IMG/VR virus record: IMGVR_UViG_3300046011_011893
Span: 1-64,000 of that record
Strand: one strand, 5' to 3'
Length of the DNA stretch: 64,000 nucleotides
From: a virus
This document shows positions 42,912 through 51,175 of the stretch, in pieces; position 1 is the first letter of the stretch; the number at the start of each line of letters is the position of its first letter. The notes under the pieces are model-generated. The model was not told where the DNA came from. It made no database searches and was given only the letters and a program-made list of their open reading frames with translations. Position numbers and translations under genes: made by a program.

Positions 42912-44573
42912 ATGGAAAATTTAAACATGCTTTTAGAAAGCGCAAATCCATGGAAGAGCCAACAAGCTGAAGCAGCTAAAGTTGCCTCTAAATGGGAAAA
43001 AAGCGGTCTTCTTGAAGGATTTGGCAATGAAATTGAAAAGAATAACATGGCCGTTATCCTCGAAAACCAAGCTAAACAATTAGTAGTTGAATCTACTAAC
43101 ATTACTTCTGGTACTAACTCTATGTTAGGTGGAACTGGTGAAAACTGGGCTGGTATTGCTTTACCACTCGTTCGCCGTGTATTTGCTGAAATCGTAGCAA
43201 AAGACTTCGTATCTGTACAGCCAATGGCTATGCCTTCTGGTCTTGTATTCTACTTAGACTTCGAGTACGGTAACAACAAAACTCCTTTCGTACAAGGTAC
43301 TTCACTTTACGGTTCATTAGCTGATGTTCAAGGTACTGATTTCGATATTACCAACGTAGATCCAACAGGTGGTCTTTATGGTCAAGGTCGTTACGGTTAT
43401 TCTATGAACCAATTTTCAGCTTCTGTAGCTAACACAACAGCTTCTTATGCTGCTGCTGCTTCTGCTTCTGTAGCTCCATACATCAACTACGATTCTCGTT
43501 TCTTCGGAACTCAGTTGTATACTATTACTATGACTGACGCTCAGTTAGCTTCTGCATTAAGCTTACCTGATTTCTTATCAGTTCAAGCTTGGATTCCTAG
43601 TGGTTCTGGTGTAACTCCAGCTTCTGTATTACAACAGTTTACTACTTATGCTAGTGGTTCTGGTTTGACTTTCGTTACAACTGCTGCTCCAAATGGTGGT
43701 AATGTAGTATTATTCTACAACAAGCAAACTACCCCAGCTTTACGTGGTGATTTCGAAGCTGACAATACTGGTATCGCCATTCCAAACGCCGCTGATCCTG
43801 TACAGATCGATATCCCAACTATCAACATTCAGTTGAAGTCTGACGCTATCGTTGCTAAAACTCGTAAGTTAAAGGCTCAATGGACACCAGAATTAGCTCA
43901 AGACCTTAACGCTTATCAGAACATCGACGCTGAAGCTGAATTAACAGGTCTTTTATCTCAGTACATTGCAATGGAAATCGATTTAGAAATCCTTTCTATG
44001 TTAACTGAAGAAGCGGCTACTATTGGTTACTGGTCTGCTATCAATAACAACTTCTGGAATGGTACTGCATTCAGTCAAACTTCATCTACTACTGGTGGTT
44101 TTTATAACACTCAGGGTGGTTGGTTTAGTACTTTAGGTACTGTTCTTCAGTCTGTATCTAACAAGATCTTACAAAAGACTCTTCGTGGTGCAGCTAATTT
44201 CTTAGTTACTTCTCCTCAAGTAGCTACTATCATGCAGTCTATCCCAGGATATGCTTCTGATGCTGGTGCTGATCTTGAGAAAGTATTTAACTTTGGAAGT
44301 CAGAAAATCGGTACTTTGAACTCTCGTTACAAAGTATACGTTAACCCATATTTCAGCGACAACGTAATCTTAATGGGTTACAAAGGTGCTCAGTTCCTTG
44401 AATCAGGTGCTGTTTACGCTCCTTATGTACCATTATTAATGACTCCATTAGTGTACGATCCAAATACCTTCACTCCAAGAAAAGGTATCATGACTCGTTA
44501 CGCTAAGAAGATGGTACGTCCAGAATTCTATGGTAAGGTGTTTGTAAACGGTTTAAATACCTTAGGTTTATAA
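42912..44573 (+). CDS. gp23: Major capsid protein gp23
   Basis: A 553-residue protein (T4 gp23 is 521 aa). MAVILENQAKQLVVE, followed by WAGIALPLVRRVFAEIVAKDFVSVQPM, is the diagnostic gp23 N-terminal region. KTRKLKAQWTPELAQDLNAY ... EAELTGLLSQYIAMEIDLEIL and the ending MTRYAKKMVRPEFYGKVFVNGL complete the HK97-fold signature. I start it at ATG 42912 (MENLNMLLESANPW); the open frame continues upstream inside gp22. The N-terminal ~55-60 residues are probably removed by gp21 at an IxE/LxE site. GC-richer wobble codons suggest high expression. Confidence 0.95.
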   Translation: MENLNMLLESANPWKSQQAEAAKVASKWEKSGLLEGFGNEIEKNNMAVILENQAKQLVVESTNITSGTNSMLGGTGENWAGIALPLVRRVFAEIVAKDFVSVQPMAMPSGLVFYLDFEYGNNKTPFVQGTSLYGSLADVQGTDFDITNVDPTGGLYGQGRYGYSMNQFSASVANTTASYAAAASASVAPYINYDSRFFGTQLYTITMTDAQLASALSLPDFLSVQAWIPSGSGVTPASVLQQFTTYASGSGLTFVTTAAPNGGNVVLFYNKQTTPALRGDFEADNTGIAIPNAADPVQIDIPTINIQLKSDAIVAKTRKLKAQWTPELAQDLNAYQNIDAEAELTGLLSQYIAMEIDLEILSMLTEEAATIGYWSAINNNFWNGTAFSQTSSTTGGFYNTQGGWFSTLGTVLQSVSNKILQKTLRGAANFLVTSPQVATIMQSIPGYASDAGADLEKVFNFGSQKIGTLNSRYKVYVNPYFSDNVILMGYKGAQFLESGAVYAPYVPLLMTPLVYDPNTFTPRKGIMTRYAKKMVRPEFYGKVFVNGLNTLGL

Positions 44574-44597
44574 TAATCTAACCTGTTAGAATAATAA

Positions 44598-44630
44598 AAG
44601 GGTCGAGCGCAAGCTCGACTCTTTTTTTTT
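44598..44630 (+). terminator. Strong rho-independent terminator after gp23
   Basis: A stem of about eleven pairs (GGGTCGAGC/GCTCGACTC plus A-T pairs, one G-U) with a GCAA tetraloop and a nine-base T-run. It ends the scaffold/capsid unit. Confidence 0.9.
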
Positions 44631-44632
44631 CA

Positions 44633-44640
44633 TATTTATA
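44633..44640 (+). promoter_or_regulatory. TATTTATA late-promoter-like box after terminator
   Basis: Exact TATTTATA begins right after the gp23 terminator and 14 bases before the phoH start, the clearest terminator-box-gene junction along with 19861. Confidence 0.6.
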
Positions 44641-44654
44641 TCAAACAGTGTTAT

Positions 44655-45323
44655 ATGCGTGAACCAAATCGTGAGAGAAAAAACGACATTAAACTAATTA
44701 ATGCTATTCAATTAAATGAAGAGCAAAAAGAAGCAAAAAGATTAATAGTAGAAAACCAAGTAGTAGTTATAACAGGAAGAGCAGGTAGTGGTAAAAGTTT
44801 AGTATGTGCTCAAGCAGCATTAGATTTTCTTAAAAAAAAACAAATTAGCTGTATTTACAATACAAGAGCAGCTATTGAAGTAGGTAAAAGTTTAGGATTT
44901 TTACCTGGAGATATTAATGGTAAATTTGATCCTTATATGGAAGCACTTGTTGAAAATCTTAATAAGTGTTGTACTAATAAAAATGAAGTATCTGATTTAA
45001 TTACTGAAGGTAAAGTTAAAGCATTACCTGTACAATTCATAAGAGGTAAAACAATTGATGATATCTTGATAGTAGAAGAAGCACAAAATCTTACTAAGGG
45101 TGAAATGTTAGCTATATTAACTCGTTTAGGAAAAACCGGTAAAATCGTCATTAACGGTGATAACGAGCAAACCGATGTAAAAATACATACTGGGGAATTA
45201 AACGGACTTTCATATGTTATTGAATTATCTAAAAAAATTGATGAAATTAAATGGATTAAATTGAAAGAAAACCATAGATCGGATCTAGTCGGGAAAATAC
45301 TTGAGTACGAATACGGTAAATAG
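44655..45323 (+). CDS. phoH: PhoH-family ATPase
   Basis: A 222-residue protein with Walker A GRAGSGKS (residues 41-48), ILIVEEAQNL as Walker B, VINGDNEQTD, and ENHRSDLVGKIL near the end. This is the PhoH core, common in marine phages; proposed roles include RNA metabolism or phosphate-stress response, but its function in phages is unsettled. It stands between the capsid gene and the fibre block with its own promoter box and terminator upstream. Confidence 0.88.
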   Translation: MREPNRERKNDIKLINAIQLNEEQKEAKRLIVENQVVVITGRAGSGKSLVCAQAALDFLKKKQISCIYNTRAAIEVGKSLGFLPGDINGKFDPYMEALVENLNKCCTNKNEVSDLITEGKVKALPVQFIRGKTIDDILIVEEAQNLTKGEMLAILTRLGKTGKIVINGDNEQTDVKIHTGELNGLSYVIELSKKIDEIKWIKLKENHRSDLVGKILEYEYGK

Positions 45324-45335
45324 CAAACAAAACAA

Positions 45336-45343
45336 TATTTATA
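45336..45343 (+). promoter_or_regulatory. TATTTATA late-promoter-like box
   Basis: Exact TATTTATA lies 21 bases before ATG 45365, starting the fibre block. Confidence 0.55.
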
Positions 45344-45364
45344 GCCAGTAATTTCTAATATATT

Positions 45365-45742
45365 ATGGCAGCAGGAAGGTACTCATTTACTATAGAACAG
45401 GGATCTACGGTTAACTACACAATAGTTTACAAAGATTCAAACGGAACCCCAATAAATTTGCAAAATTATGGCGCAAAAATGCAAATTAGACCATACGTTG
45501 GTTCTCCTAATGTAATTATTACATTAAGTAGTAGTTTAAACGGAGATGGAACAGGGTTAAATATGTCTAATGCTGTATCAGGAGCAATTACTATATATAT
45601 TGCTTCATGTACTTCTTCCCAATTTACATTTAATCAAGCCGTTTACGACTTGGATATAATTTCAGGAAGTGGTCCCTGCCCTTATGTAAATAGAATACTA
45701 GAAGGTAATGTTAAATTAAGTCAAGAAGTAACCGAAGTATAA
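45365..45742 (+). CDS. Small beta-sandwich tail/baseplate protein (BppU-N-like)
   Basis: A 125-residue beta-rich protein. FTIEQGSTVNYTIVYKDSNG ... NLQNYGAKMQIRP ... VYDLDIISGSG ... RILEGNVKLSQEVT follows the pattern of N-terminal domains that attach receptor-binding proteins to baseplates. It precedes the fibre genes by two bases and could be their adaptor. The fold call is by eye. Confidence 0.6.
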   Translation: MAAGRYSFTIEQGSTVNYTIVYKDSNGTPINLQNYGAKMQIRPYVGSPNVIITLSSSLNGDGTGLNMSNAVSGAITIYIASCTSSQFTFNQAVYDLDIISGSGPCPYVNRILEGNVKLSQEVTEV

Positions 45743-45743
45743 A

Positions 45744-47642
45744 ATGAGCTGTAACGTTGTTAGCCCCTACAATATAGTATCAATTGATCCTCAAAATTCA
45801 TATATAATTGAGGTATCAACACCAGGACCACAAGGTCCTCCTGGTCCATCAGGTTCAATGGGAGATACTGGTTCTTTTGCTACTACAGGATCAAATGTAT
45901 TTAAAGGTAATCAAGTAATATCTGGTAGTGTAACAGTATCAGGAAGTGTTCTTATAAGTGGATCTAATACTTTTACAAATGTTGGTCCTGCTATATTTTC
46001 AGGTAGTGTAAATATATTTTCAGGAAATTTAACTTTAATTTCTGGCAGTTTTATAGCAGGAGGTAATAGTAGTTTTACAGGTTCATTATTTGGAACAGCT
46101 TCATTTGCTGATAATGCAGAAAATGCAGTTACAGCTTCTTATGCCCTTAATTTTAATCCAGGAGCAACAGCATCGTATGCTGAAGATGCAGGAACTTCTA
46201 GTTTTCAAAGCAATATTCAATTTGCTACAAGTCACATACCATTTTTTGATTCAGAAAATAGTATGTCTTCAAGTGCTGCTCGTCAGTGGTTAGATACTAG
46301 TATTGTTATTAACAGAGAATTTGGTACTGGTCTTAATCCAGAAGCACTATTTGTATTCCAACCAAATACATCATCAATTAATGTAGCTACATTTGAAAGT
46401 AATGTAAATAATTATTCTCAAATTAATGTTAGAAATGAAAGTGCTGGAAATAATGCTTCTACAGATATAGTAGCTACAGCAAATAATGGGGATGAATTTG
46501 ATAACTATATTAATATGGGTATCAATAGTAGTACCTATACTGGTTTTCTTGGAGGTCCAAATGATGGTTACTTATTTAATATAGGATCTAATCTTCATAT
46601 TGGTAATGCTTCTTCAAATGGACCTGGTTATGTGTCCCATGTAGGGTTTTTTGTTGGTGGAGATAATGTTGACACTTATACCAAATTAATTTTAAGAAGT
46701 AATAACCAACATGCTTTAACAGGCTCATTAAAAATACTTAATGATTTATGGGTTGTTGGAGCAATTACAGGTTCTATTTCAGGAAGTGGTGTTGGATATT
46801 TTTCAGGATCATTTGCTGGTGACGGAAGTCAATTAATTAATATTCCTGCCTCAAGTATAGTTGGATTAAATTTATCTCAAATATCAAGTGGTAGTGCTAC
46901 TGCCTCTATTTCTCCAACTAATGGATTTGTTGTAAATACAAATACTACAATATCTGGTTCTACAATTGTAAGAAATAATTTTACAGCAGGACATTTACTA
47001 ACAAACCAACATGCCTTTACAGGTAGTGTTAATATAACAGGTTCTTTATCTGTAAATGGTGTTTCATTTGAAGCTCAAACAGGTGGATATTTAGCTATTT
47101 GGAGATACACATCAAGCTTTACCACAAACATAGACCCAGGAAATGGATATTTTAAATTAAATAATTCTTGGCCTTTAGCTCCTACTGTTGCTGCGTTTGA
47201 TGACTTTGCTTATGATCCTAATGTTTTATTTTCAAGTTATTTAGATTCATTAGGCGCAGGTACTATAATTAAACTCGTAAGTTTAAGTAGTCCTTCAACA
47301 TATAAAATTTTACAAGTAACATCAACTATTCCTTATCAAACAGGATATGAAGCATACGCAGTAACACAAATTGCTTCTTCAGGACCTGATCCAAATGATG
47401 GAGATCAATTTGCATTTATACCTGTAGGTTCTCCAGGTGCTGGTTTTGATGCAATAAATAATGCTGCTCCAGGTCGTGTAATTGTTTCTGATGGCTCTAC
47501 AAATGCAGCTACCGCTTCAACACAACTATTAATAACTGAAAGTGTTGTAAGATTTGCAACTCAATCATTCAATCCAACAGGTTCAATAGAAGCAGGAAGT
47601 ATATGGTTTACTTCGTCTTCTTTTTATGTGGGGTTAGAATAG
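45744..47642 (+). CDS. Tail fibre with collagen-like segment and SGS/GTAS repeats
   Basis: A 632-residue protein. Residues ~30-47 are a short collagen-like run (GPQGPPGPSGSMGDTGS, five to six Gly-X-Y triplets). Residues ~60-155 contain SGSV and GTASFADNAENAVTASYA repeats shared with 49300-51147, and the VSGSNTFTNVGPAIFSGSV unit is nearly identical there. The rest is beta-rich with a C-terminal domain ending FTSSSFYVGL. A trimeric fibre is the likely role. Proline in the Gly-X-Y run would be a possible hydroxylation target of the downstream oxygenases (inference). Confidence 0.72.
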   Translation: MSCNVVSPYNIVSIDPQNSYIIEVSTPGPQGPPGPSGSMGDTGSFATTGSNVFKGNQVISGSVTVSGSVLISGSNTFTNVGPAIFSGSVNIFSGNLTLISGSFIAGGNSSFTGSLFGTASFADNAENAVTASYALNFNPGATASYAEDAGTSSFQSNIQFATSHIPFFDSENSMSSSAARQWLDTSIVINREFGTGLNPEALFVFQPNTSSINVATFESNVNNYSQINVRNESAGNNASTDIVATANNGDEFDNYINMGINSSTYTGFLGGPNDGYLFNIGSNLHIGNASSNGPGYVSHVGFFVGGDNVDTYTKLILRSNNQHALTGSLKILNDLWVVGAITGSISGSGVGYFSGSFAGDGSQLINIPASSIVGLNLSQISSGSATASISPTNGFVVNTNTTISGSTIVRNNFTAGHLLTNQHAFTGSVNITGSLSVNGVSFEAQTGGYLAIWRYTSSFTTNIDPGNGYFKLNNSWPLAPTVAAFDDFAYDPNVLFSSYLDSLGAGTIIKLVSLSSPSTYKILQVTSTIPYQTGYEAYAVTQIASSGPDPNDGDQFAFIPVGSPGAGFDAINNAAPGRVIVSDGSTNAATASTQLLITESVVRFATQSFNPTGSIEAGSIWFTSSSFYVGLE

Positions 47643-47647
47643 TTTAA

Positions 47648-47655
47648 TATTTATT
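47648..47655 (+). promoter_or_regulatory. TATTTATT late-promoter-like box
   Basis: TATTTATT is 38 bases upstream of ATG 47694; the spacer is an A-rich, unstructured leader of the kind that aids initiation without Shine-Dalgarno pairing. Confidence 0.4.
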
Positions 47656-47693
47656 ATCACAAAACACAAAAACAACAAAAAAATTAAAATAAC

Positions 47694-48743
47694 ATGGCAA
47701 CTTGGAAAAAAGTCGTTGTCTCTGGTAGTAGTGCAAATTTAGCCGCTTTACAAGTAGACAATTTAACATCAGGATCAGTAGTTATTGGTGGTGGAACCGC
47801 TGGTAACTTATCTGTAACCGCTATTAACGGTACAGGCAATATCTTAGCTACAACTGGTGCTACTAACGTAGTAATGACTGGTTCTTTTACCGGTTCATTT
47901 ATTGGTGATGGTAGTGGTTTAACAGGTGTTTCTGCCTCTGTATTATTAAACCACTTATCACAAAGTACAGGTATCGTACCATTTGATTATAATGGTTCTT
48001 CTTTCCAAACAATAGCTGTTAGTGGTGCTGCTCAATTAAGTAATGATGCCATTACAAAATGGAACTCTGCAGATGGTAAGTTTGTAAATTCAAGTTTAAC
48101 AGATAACGGTACTACACTTACAGGTGCTACTTCAATTCAATTAACAGGTGCTTCATCTGTATTAACTGGTTCTTTCACTGGTTCATTTATTGGTGATGGT
48201 TCTCAATTAACTGGTTTAGTTACAACTTTAGCTGTAACTGGTTCAAACGGTTCAAGTGGTTCAGTTAATTTATTAAACCAAGGTTTAACAATTACTGGTA
48301 CTAACAATGAAATTGAAACTTCAGTTTCTGCTCAAACAGTAACTATTGGCTTACCAAATAATGTTACTATTGGTAACAACTTAATTGTTAGTAATAACTT
48401 AACAGTATTAGGTACCGCTTCATTCCAAAATACTCAAAACTTAGAAGTAGCGGATAGATTTATCCTTTTAGCTTCTGGTTCTAATACAACAGGCGATGGT
48501 GGTCTTATAGTTCAACAAGGTACTCAAGATGTAGGTGAATTATTTGCATTTGATAGTGGTGCTACAAGATGGGGCTTTACCGGTTCCTTCAATGGTTCAA
48601 GTAGTTCATTTACTCCTGATGCTTTCGTGGCTGCTGCTATTGATGGTGGTGCTGGAAGTGATCCAACAGCTATCGCAGCAAGATATCAAGCAAAAGGTAA
48701 TATCTTTATAGGAAATGATCAGAATATTTGGATTTATTCTTAA
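47694..48743 (+). CDS. Tail fibre/structural protein, WKKVVVSGS family
   Basis: A 349-residue protein. The opening MATWKKVVVSGSSANLAALQV is shared with the 615-residue product at 49300 (MPNWKKVIVSGSDAALNSL). TGSFTGSFIGDGSGLTGV appears twice, a repeat typical of phage fibre shafts. C-terminal residues ~255-349 form a compact domain (RFILLASGSNTTGDGGLIVQQG ... KGNIFIGNDQNIWIYS). Codons are richer in preferred C-ending forms, suggesting strong expression. Confidence 0.7.
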   Translation: MATWKKVVVSGSSANLAALQVDNLTSGSVVIGGGTAGNLSVTAINGTGNILATTGATNVVMTGSFTGSFIGDGSGLTGVSASVLLNHLSQSTGIVPFDYNGSSFQTIAVSGAAQLSNDAITKWNSADGKFVNSSLTDNGTTLTGATSIQLTGASSVLTGSFTGSFIGDGSQLTGLVTTLAVTGSNGSSGSVNLLNQGLTITGTNNEIETSVSAQTVTIGLPNNVTIGNNLIVSNNLTVLGTASFQNTQNLEVADRFILLASGSNTTGDGGLIVQQGTQDVGELFAFDSGATRWGFTGSFNGSSSSFTPDAFVAAAIDGGAGSDPTAIAARYQAKGNIFIGNDQNIWIYS

Positions 48744-48762
48744 TAAGTTTTTAAAAATAGTT

Positions 48763-48966
48763 ATGGGAATTTTAGATAAAATTAACCAACCAAAAGGCGC
48801 ACAGCCTCAAAACATAGTAACTCCAGCTCCTGAACAATTAAATGCTCAGGAACTGGAGTTCTTGCTTTTACTTATTAAACAATCAACGTTTAAGGGTGAA
48901 TCTTTAGAAGTTGTTTTTAATACAACATTAAAACTACAAACACAGTATACAAAAGCAAAACAATAA
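48763..48966 (+). CDS. Small helical protein
   Basis: A 67-residue protein starting at ATG 48763 (GTTATG context as for many genes here); an upstream in-frame start at 48715 would overlap the fibre gene and is less likely. MGILDKINQPKGAQPQNI is a flexible start, then one amphipathic helical pair (AQELEFLLLLIKQSTFKGES). Possibly a fibre chaperone by location; not recognised. Confidence 0.5.
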   Translation: MGILDKINQPKGAQPQNIVTPAPEQLNAQELEFLLLLIKQSTFKGESLEVVFNTTLKLQTQYTKAKQ

Positions 48967-48973
48967 TTAAGTT

Positions 48974-49198
48974 ATGAATTTATTTTCCGTTGATTTAACA
49001 TTAACAGAATTGGTTTTTCTTCGTCAAGCATCAGACATGGTTAGTATTACAGGAAAAGATGCAAAATTTTTATCAGACTTGCAAACAAAACTTGAAGATG
49101 AAATTGGACAAATTCAAAAAATTCAAGAAGATAGGAAAATGCAAGAGCTTGCAAATGCAATGGCTATTGATAAAGAAAAACAACAATCCAAAAAATAA
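48974..49198 (+). CDS. Small helical protein
   Basis: A 74-residue protein, mostly one or two charged helices (LTELVFLRQASDMVSITGKD, then a Lys/Glu-rich tail). No family recognised. Follows the similar-sized gene by seven bases and may be its partner. Confidence 0.5.
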   Translation: MNLFSVDLTLTELVFLRQASDMVSITGKDAKFLSDLQTKLEDEIGQIQKIQEDRKMQELANAMAIDKEKQQSKK

Positions 49199-49205
49199 TT
49201 TAGCA

Positions 49206-49213
49206 TATTTATT
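49206..49213 (+). promoter_or_regulatory. TATTTATT late-promoter-like box
   Basis: TATTTATT lies just upstream of the structured leader 49219-49284, 86 bases before the fibre start. Confidence 0.45.
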
Positions 49214-49218
49214 GTAGA

Positions 49219-49284
49219 ATATTGCTGGCCCTCTAGGGAAGTAGGCATATACACGGCATAAGTGTATGTATCTAACCGCAATAT
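49219..49284 (+). ncRNA. Riboswitch-like structured leader of a tail-fibre gene
   Basis: ATATTGC (49219-49225) pairs with GCAATAT (49278-49284), continued by GG/CC after a bulged T. Inside are two hairpins: CCC/GGG (49229-49231 with 49236-49238, TCTA loop) and ATATACAC/GTGTATGT (49247-49254 with 49262-49269, one G-U, seven-base loop). Between them lies GGGAAGTAGGC, which resembles the GGAAGUAGG element I recall from glnA and downstream-peptide glutamine aptamers. The 3' conserved part of those RNAs is not evident. The fold is clear; ligand binding is speculation. Confidence 0.5.
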
Positions 49285-49299
49285 AAAAACAATATTACT

Positions 49300-51147
49300 A
49301 TGCCGAATTGGAAAAAAGTCATTGTAAGCGGCTCAGACGCTGCTTTAAATTCATTAAATGTAACTAATGGTGTTACAGGATCATTGTTTGGAACTGCATC
49401 TTATTCTATTAGTGCTTCACAAGCATTAACATCATCATTCATAACCGCCTCTAATGTATTTGGTCCTTTTGGATCAAATAGTGTTATAAGTTCATCATTT
49501 GCTTTAACAGCATCATATGCATCGTTTGCTGATAACGGCGGCGTAACACAAATATTAGCAGGACCAAATATCACAATATCACCATTAAGTGGTAAAGGCC
49601 AAGTTACTATTTCTTCAACAGGAACAGGCTCAGGCAATTTTAATACAGCAACAGGCTCATATGGTAGTTTCTATGACACTACTACACAAACAAATCCAGT
49701 AGCTAATGTAGCACGCTCAATGTCATTTAATGAAACTGCTATTACAAATGGCGTTTCAATAAGTGGTTCAACAAATCCTTTTAATACCTACATTAAAACA
49801 GAAAATGCTGGTGTTTACAATATTCAATTCTCAGCACAAGTAGATAAAACAGATAGTGGTACAGATGAAATTGATATTTGGATTAGAAAAAATGGTATTG
49901 ATCTTATTGATACTGCAACAAAAATAACTTTAATAAATAATAATACTAAAGTAGTAGCAGCTTGGAACTGGTTTGTTCAATCAGCAACCAATGATTATTA
50001 CCAAATTATATGGTCATCAGCTGATACGGGTATGAGATTGTTTGCTGAAGCATCATCAAGTGCACATCCAGGTATACCTTCAGTTATTGCAACAGCAAAT
50101 AGAGTAGACCAATTCTTAAGCAACACAGGATCATTCAATGGTGACTTTAATGGTTCATTTACAGGTTCACTATTTGGAACTGCATCTTATGCTACTCAAG
50201 CATTAAGTGCATCATTTGCTACACAAGCAGCAAATGCTACTACAGCATCTTATGTATTAAATGCAGTATCTGCTTCATACGCAACACAAGCTTTAAGTGC
50301 TTCATTTTCTTCTACAGCATCGTATGTTGATCCACTTTATCAAGCAGTAAAAATATCTGGTTCTTTAACAGTTACTGGATCAACCAATCTTGTAGGAGAC
50401 ACAGGTATAACATTATTTTCAGCTAATGCTGATGTTTTAACTTTTACAGGTTCAATTTTCACAAGTGGATCTATTGTTTCAGTTGGTAGTTTAAATATTA
50501 ATAGAGTAACTAGTTCATTATTTGGGACAGCTAGTTGGGCTATTAATGCTTTAACTTCTTCATACATAAACACTTTAACACAGGATTTAACAATTTCAGG
50601 ATCTGTATTTATTAGTGGAAGCTTAACAGTAAGTGGAAGTAATACTTTTACAAATATTGGCCCTACTATTTTTAGTGGCAGTGTAACCAGTACAGGAGGC
50701 TTTACAGGATCTTTAGAAGGAAATGCAACAACTGCCTCTTATGTAGCTACCGCTTCGTTTGCTGCAACGTCTTCATTTGCTAGTACAGCTTCTGTAGCTA
50801 CATCTGTTGCAGGTGGTTTTTCAAAATCATTTGCGATGATTAATAATAGTAATATTTCATCTAATGATATTGGAACCTTTCAAATATGGAGATGTAATGT
50901 AGCTTGTACAGCTAGTATGGTGTTAATGTACCAAGATTCAGGTTCGTCTGTAGCTGTAAATGCATTAAAAAATGGAAATGCATTACTTGCAAGTGATCTT
51001 ACAAACAATTCTCTCGATACTTGGGTATCAAGTTCAACTTTACAAAATCAAAACTTTGCTGTTGGTGATATACTTGCTTTTAGACTTATAAGCCTTACAG
51101 GTACTCCAAAAGAAATTACTATACAAACAAGTTTTAATTATCAATAA
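49300..51147 (+). CDS. Tail fibre protein with GTASYA repeats
   Basis: A 615-residue protein of the WKKVIVSGS type. GSLFGTASYSISASQALTSSF and similar 15-20 residue units recur around residues 27-75, 275-345 and 400-420. Residues ~100-255 form a globular domain (FYDTTTQTNPVANVARSMSF ... DIWIRKNGIDL) similar to tumour-necrosis-like/fibre domains by look. SGSNTFTNIGPTIFSGSV is shared with 45744-47642. The C-terminal domain holds CNVACTASMVLMYQ. A fibre or short spike component; its leader is structured. Confidence 0.7.
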   Translation: MPNWKKVIVSGSDAALNSLNVTNGVTGSLFGTASYSISASQALTSSFITASNVFGPFGSNSVISSSFALTASYASFADNGGVTQILAGPNITISPLSGKGQVTISSTGTGSGNFNTATGSYGSFYDTTTQTNPVANVARSMSFNETAITNGVSISGSTNPFNTYIKTENAGVYNIQFSAQVDKTDSGTDEIDIWIRKNGIDLIDTATKITLINNNTKVVAAWNWFVQSATNDYYQIIWSSADTGMRLFAEASSSAHPGIPSVIATANRVDQFLSNTGSFNGDFNGSFTGSLFGTASYATQALSASFATQAANATTASYVLNAVSASYATQALSASFSSTASYVDPLYQAVKISGSLTVTGSTNLVGDTGITLFSANADVLTFTGSIFTSGSIVSVGSLNINRVTSSLFGTASWAINALTSSYINTLTQDLTISGSVFISGSLTVSGSNTFTNIGPTIFSGSVTSTGGFTGSLEGNATTASYVATASFAATSSFASTASVATSVAGGFSKSFAMINNSNISSNDIGTFQIWRCNVACTASMVLMYQDSGSSVAVNALKNGNALLASDLTNNSLDTWVSSSTLQNQNFAVGDILAFRLISLTGTPKEITIQTSFNYQ

Positions 51148-51175
51148 AGTTGTAAACAGATAAAATAAAAAAAGC

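Noticed and set aside
46090-46293. 67-codon plus-strand frame inside the collagen-like fibre gene
   Set aside because: It is an out-of-frame shadow rich in Gln/Leu from the GCA/TCT repeats.
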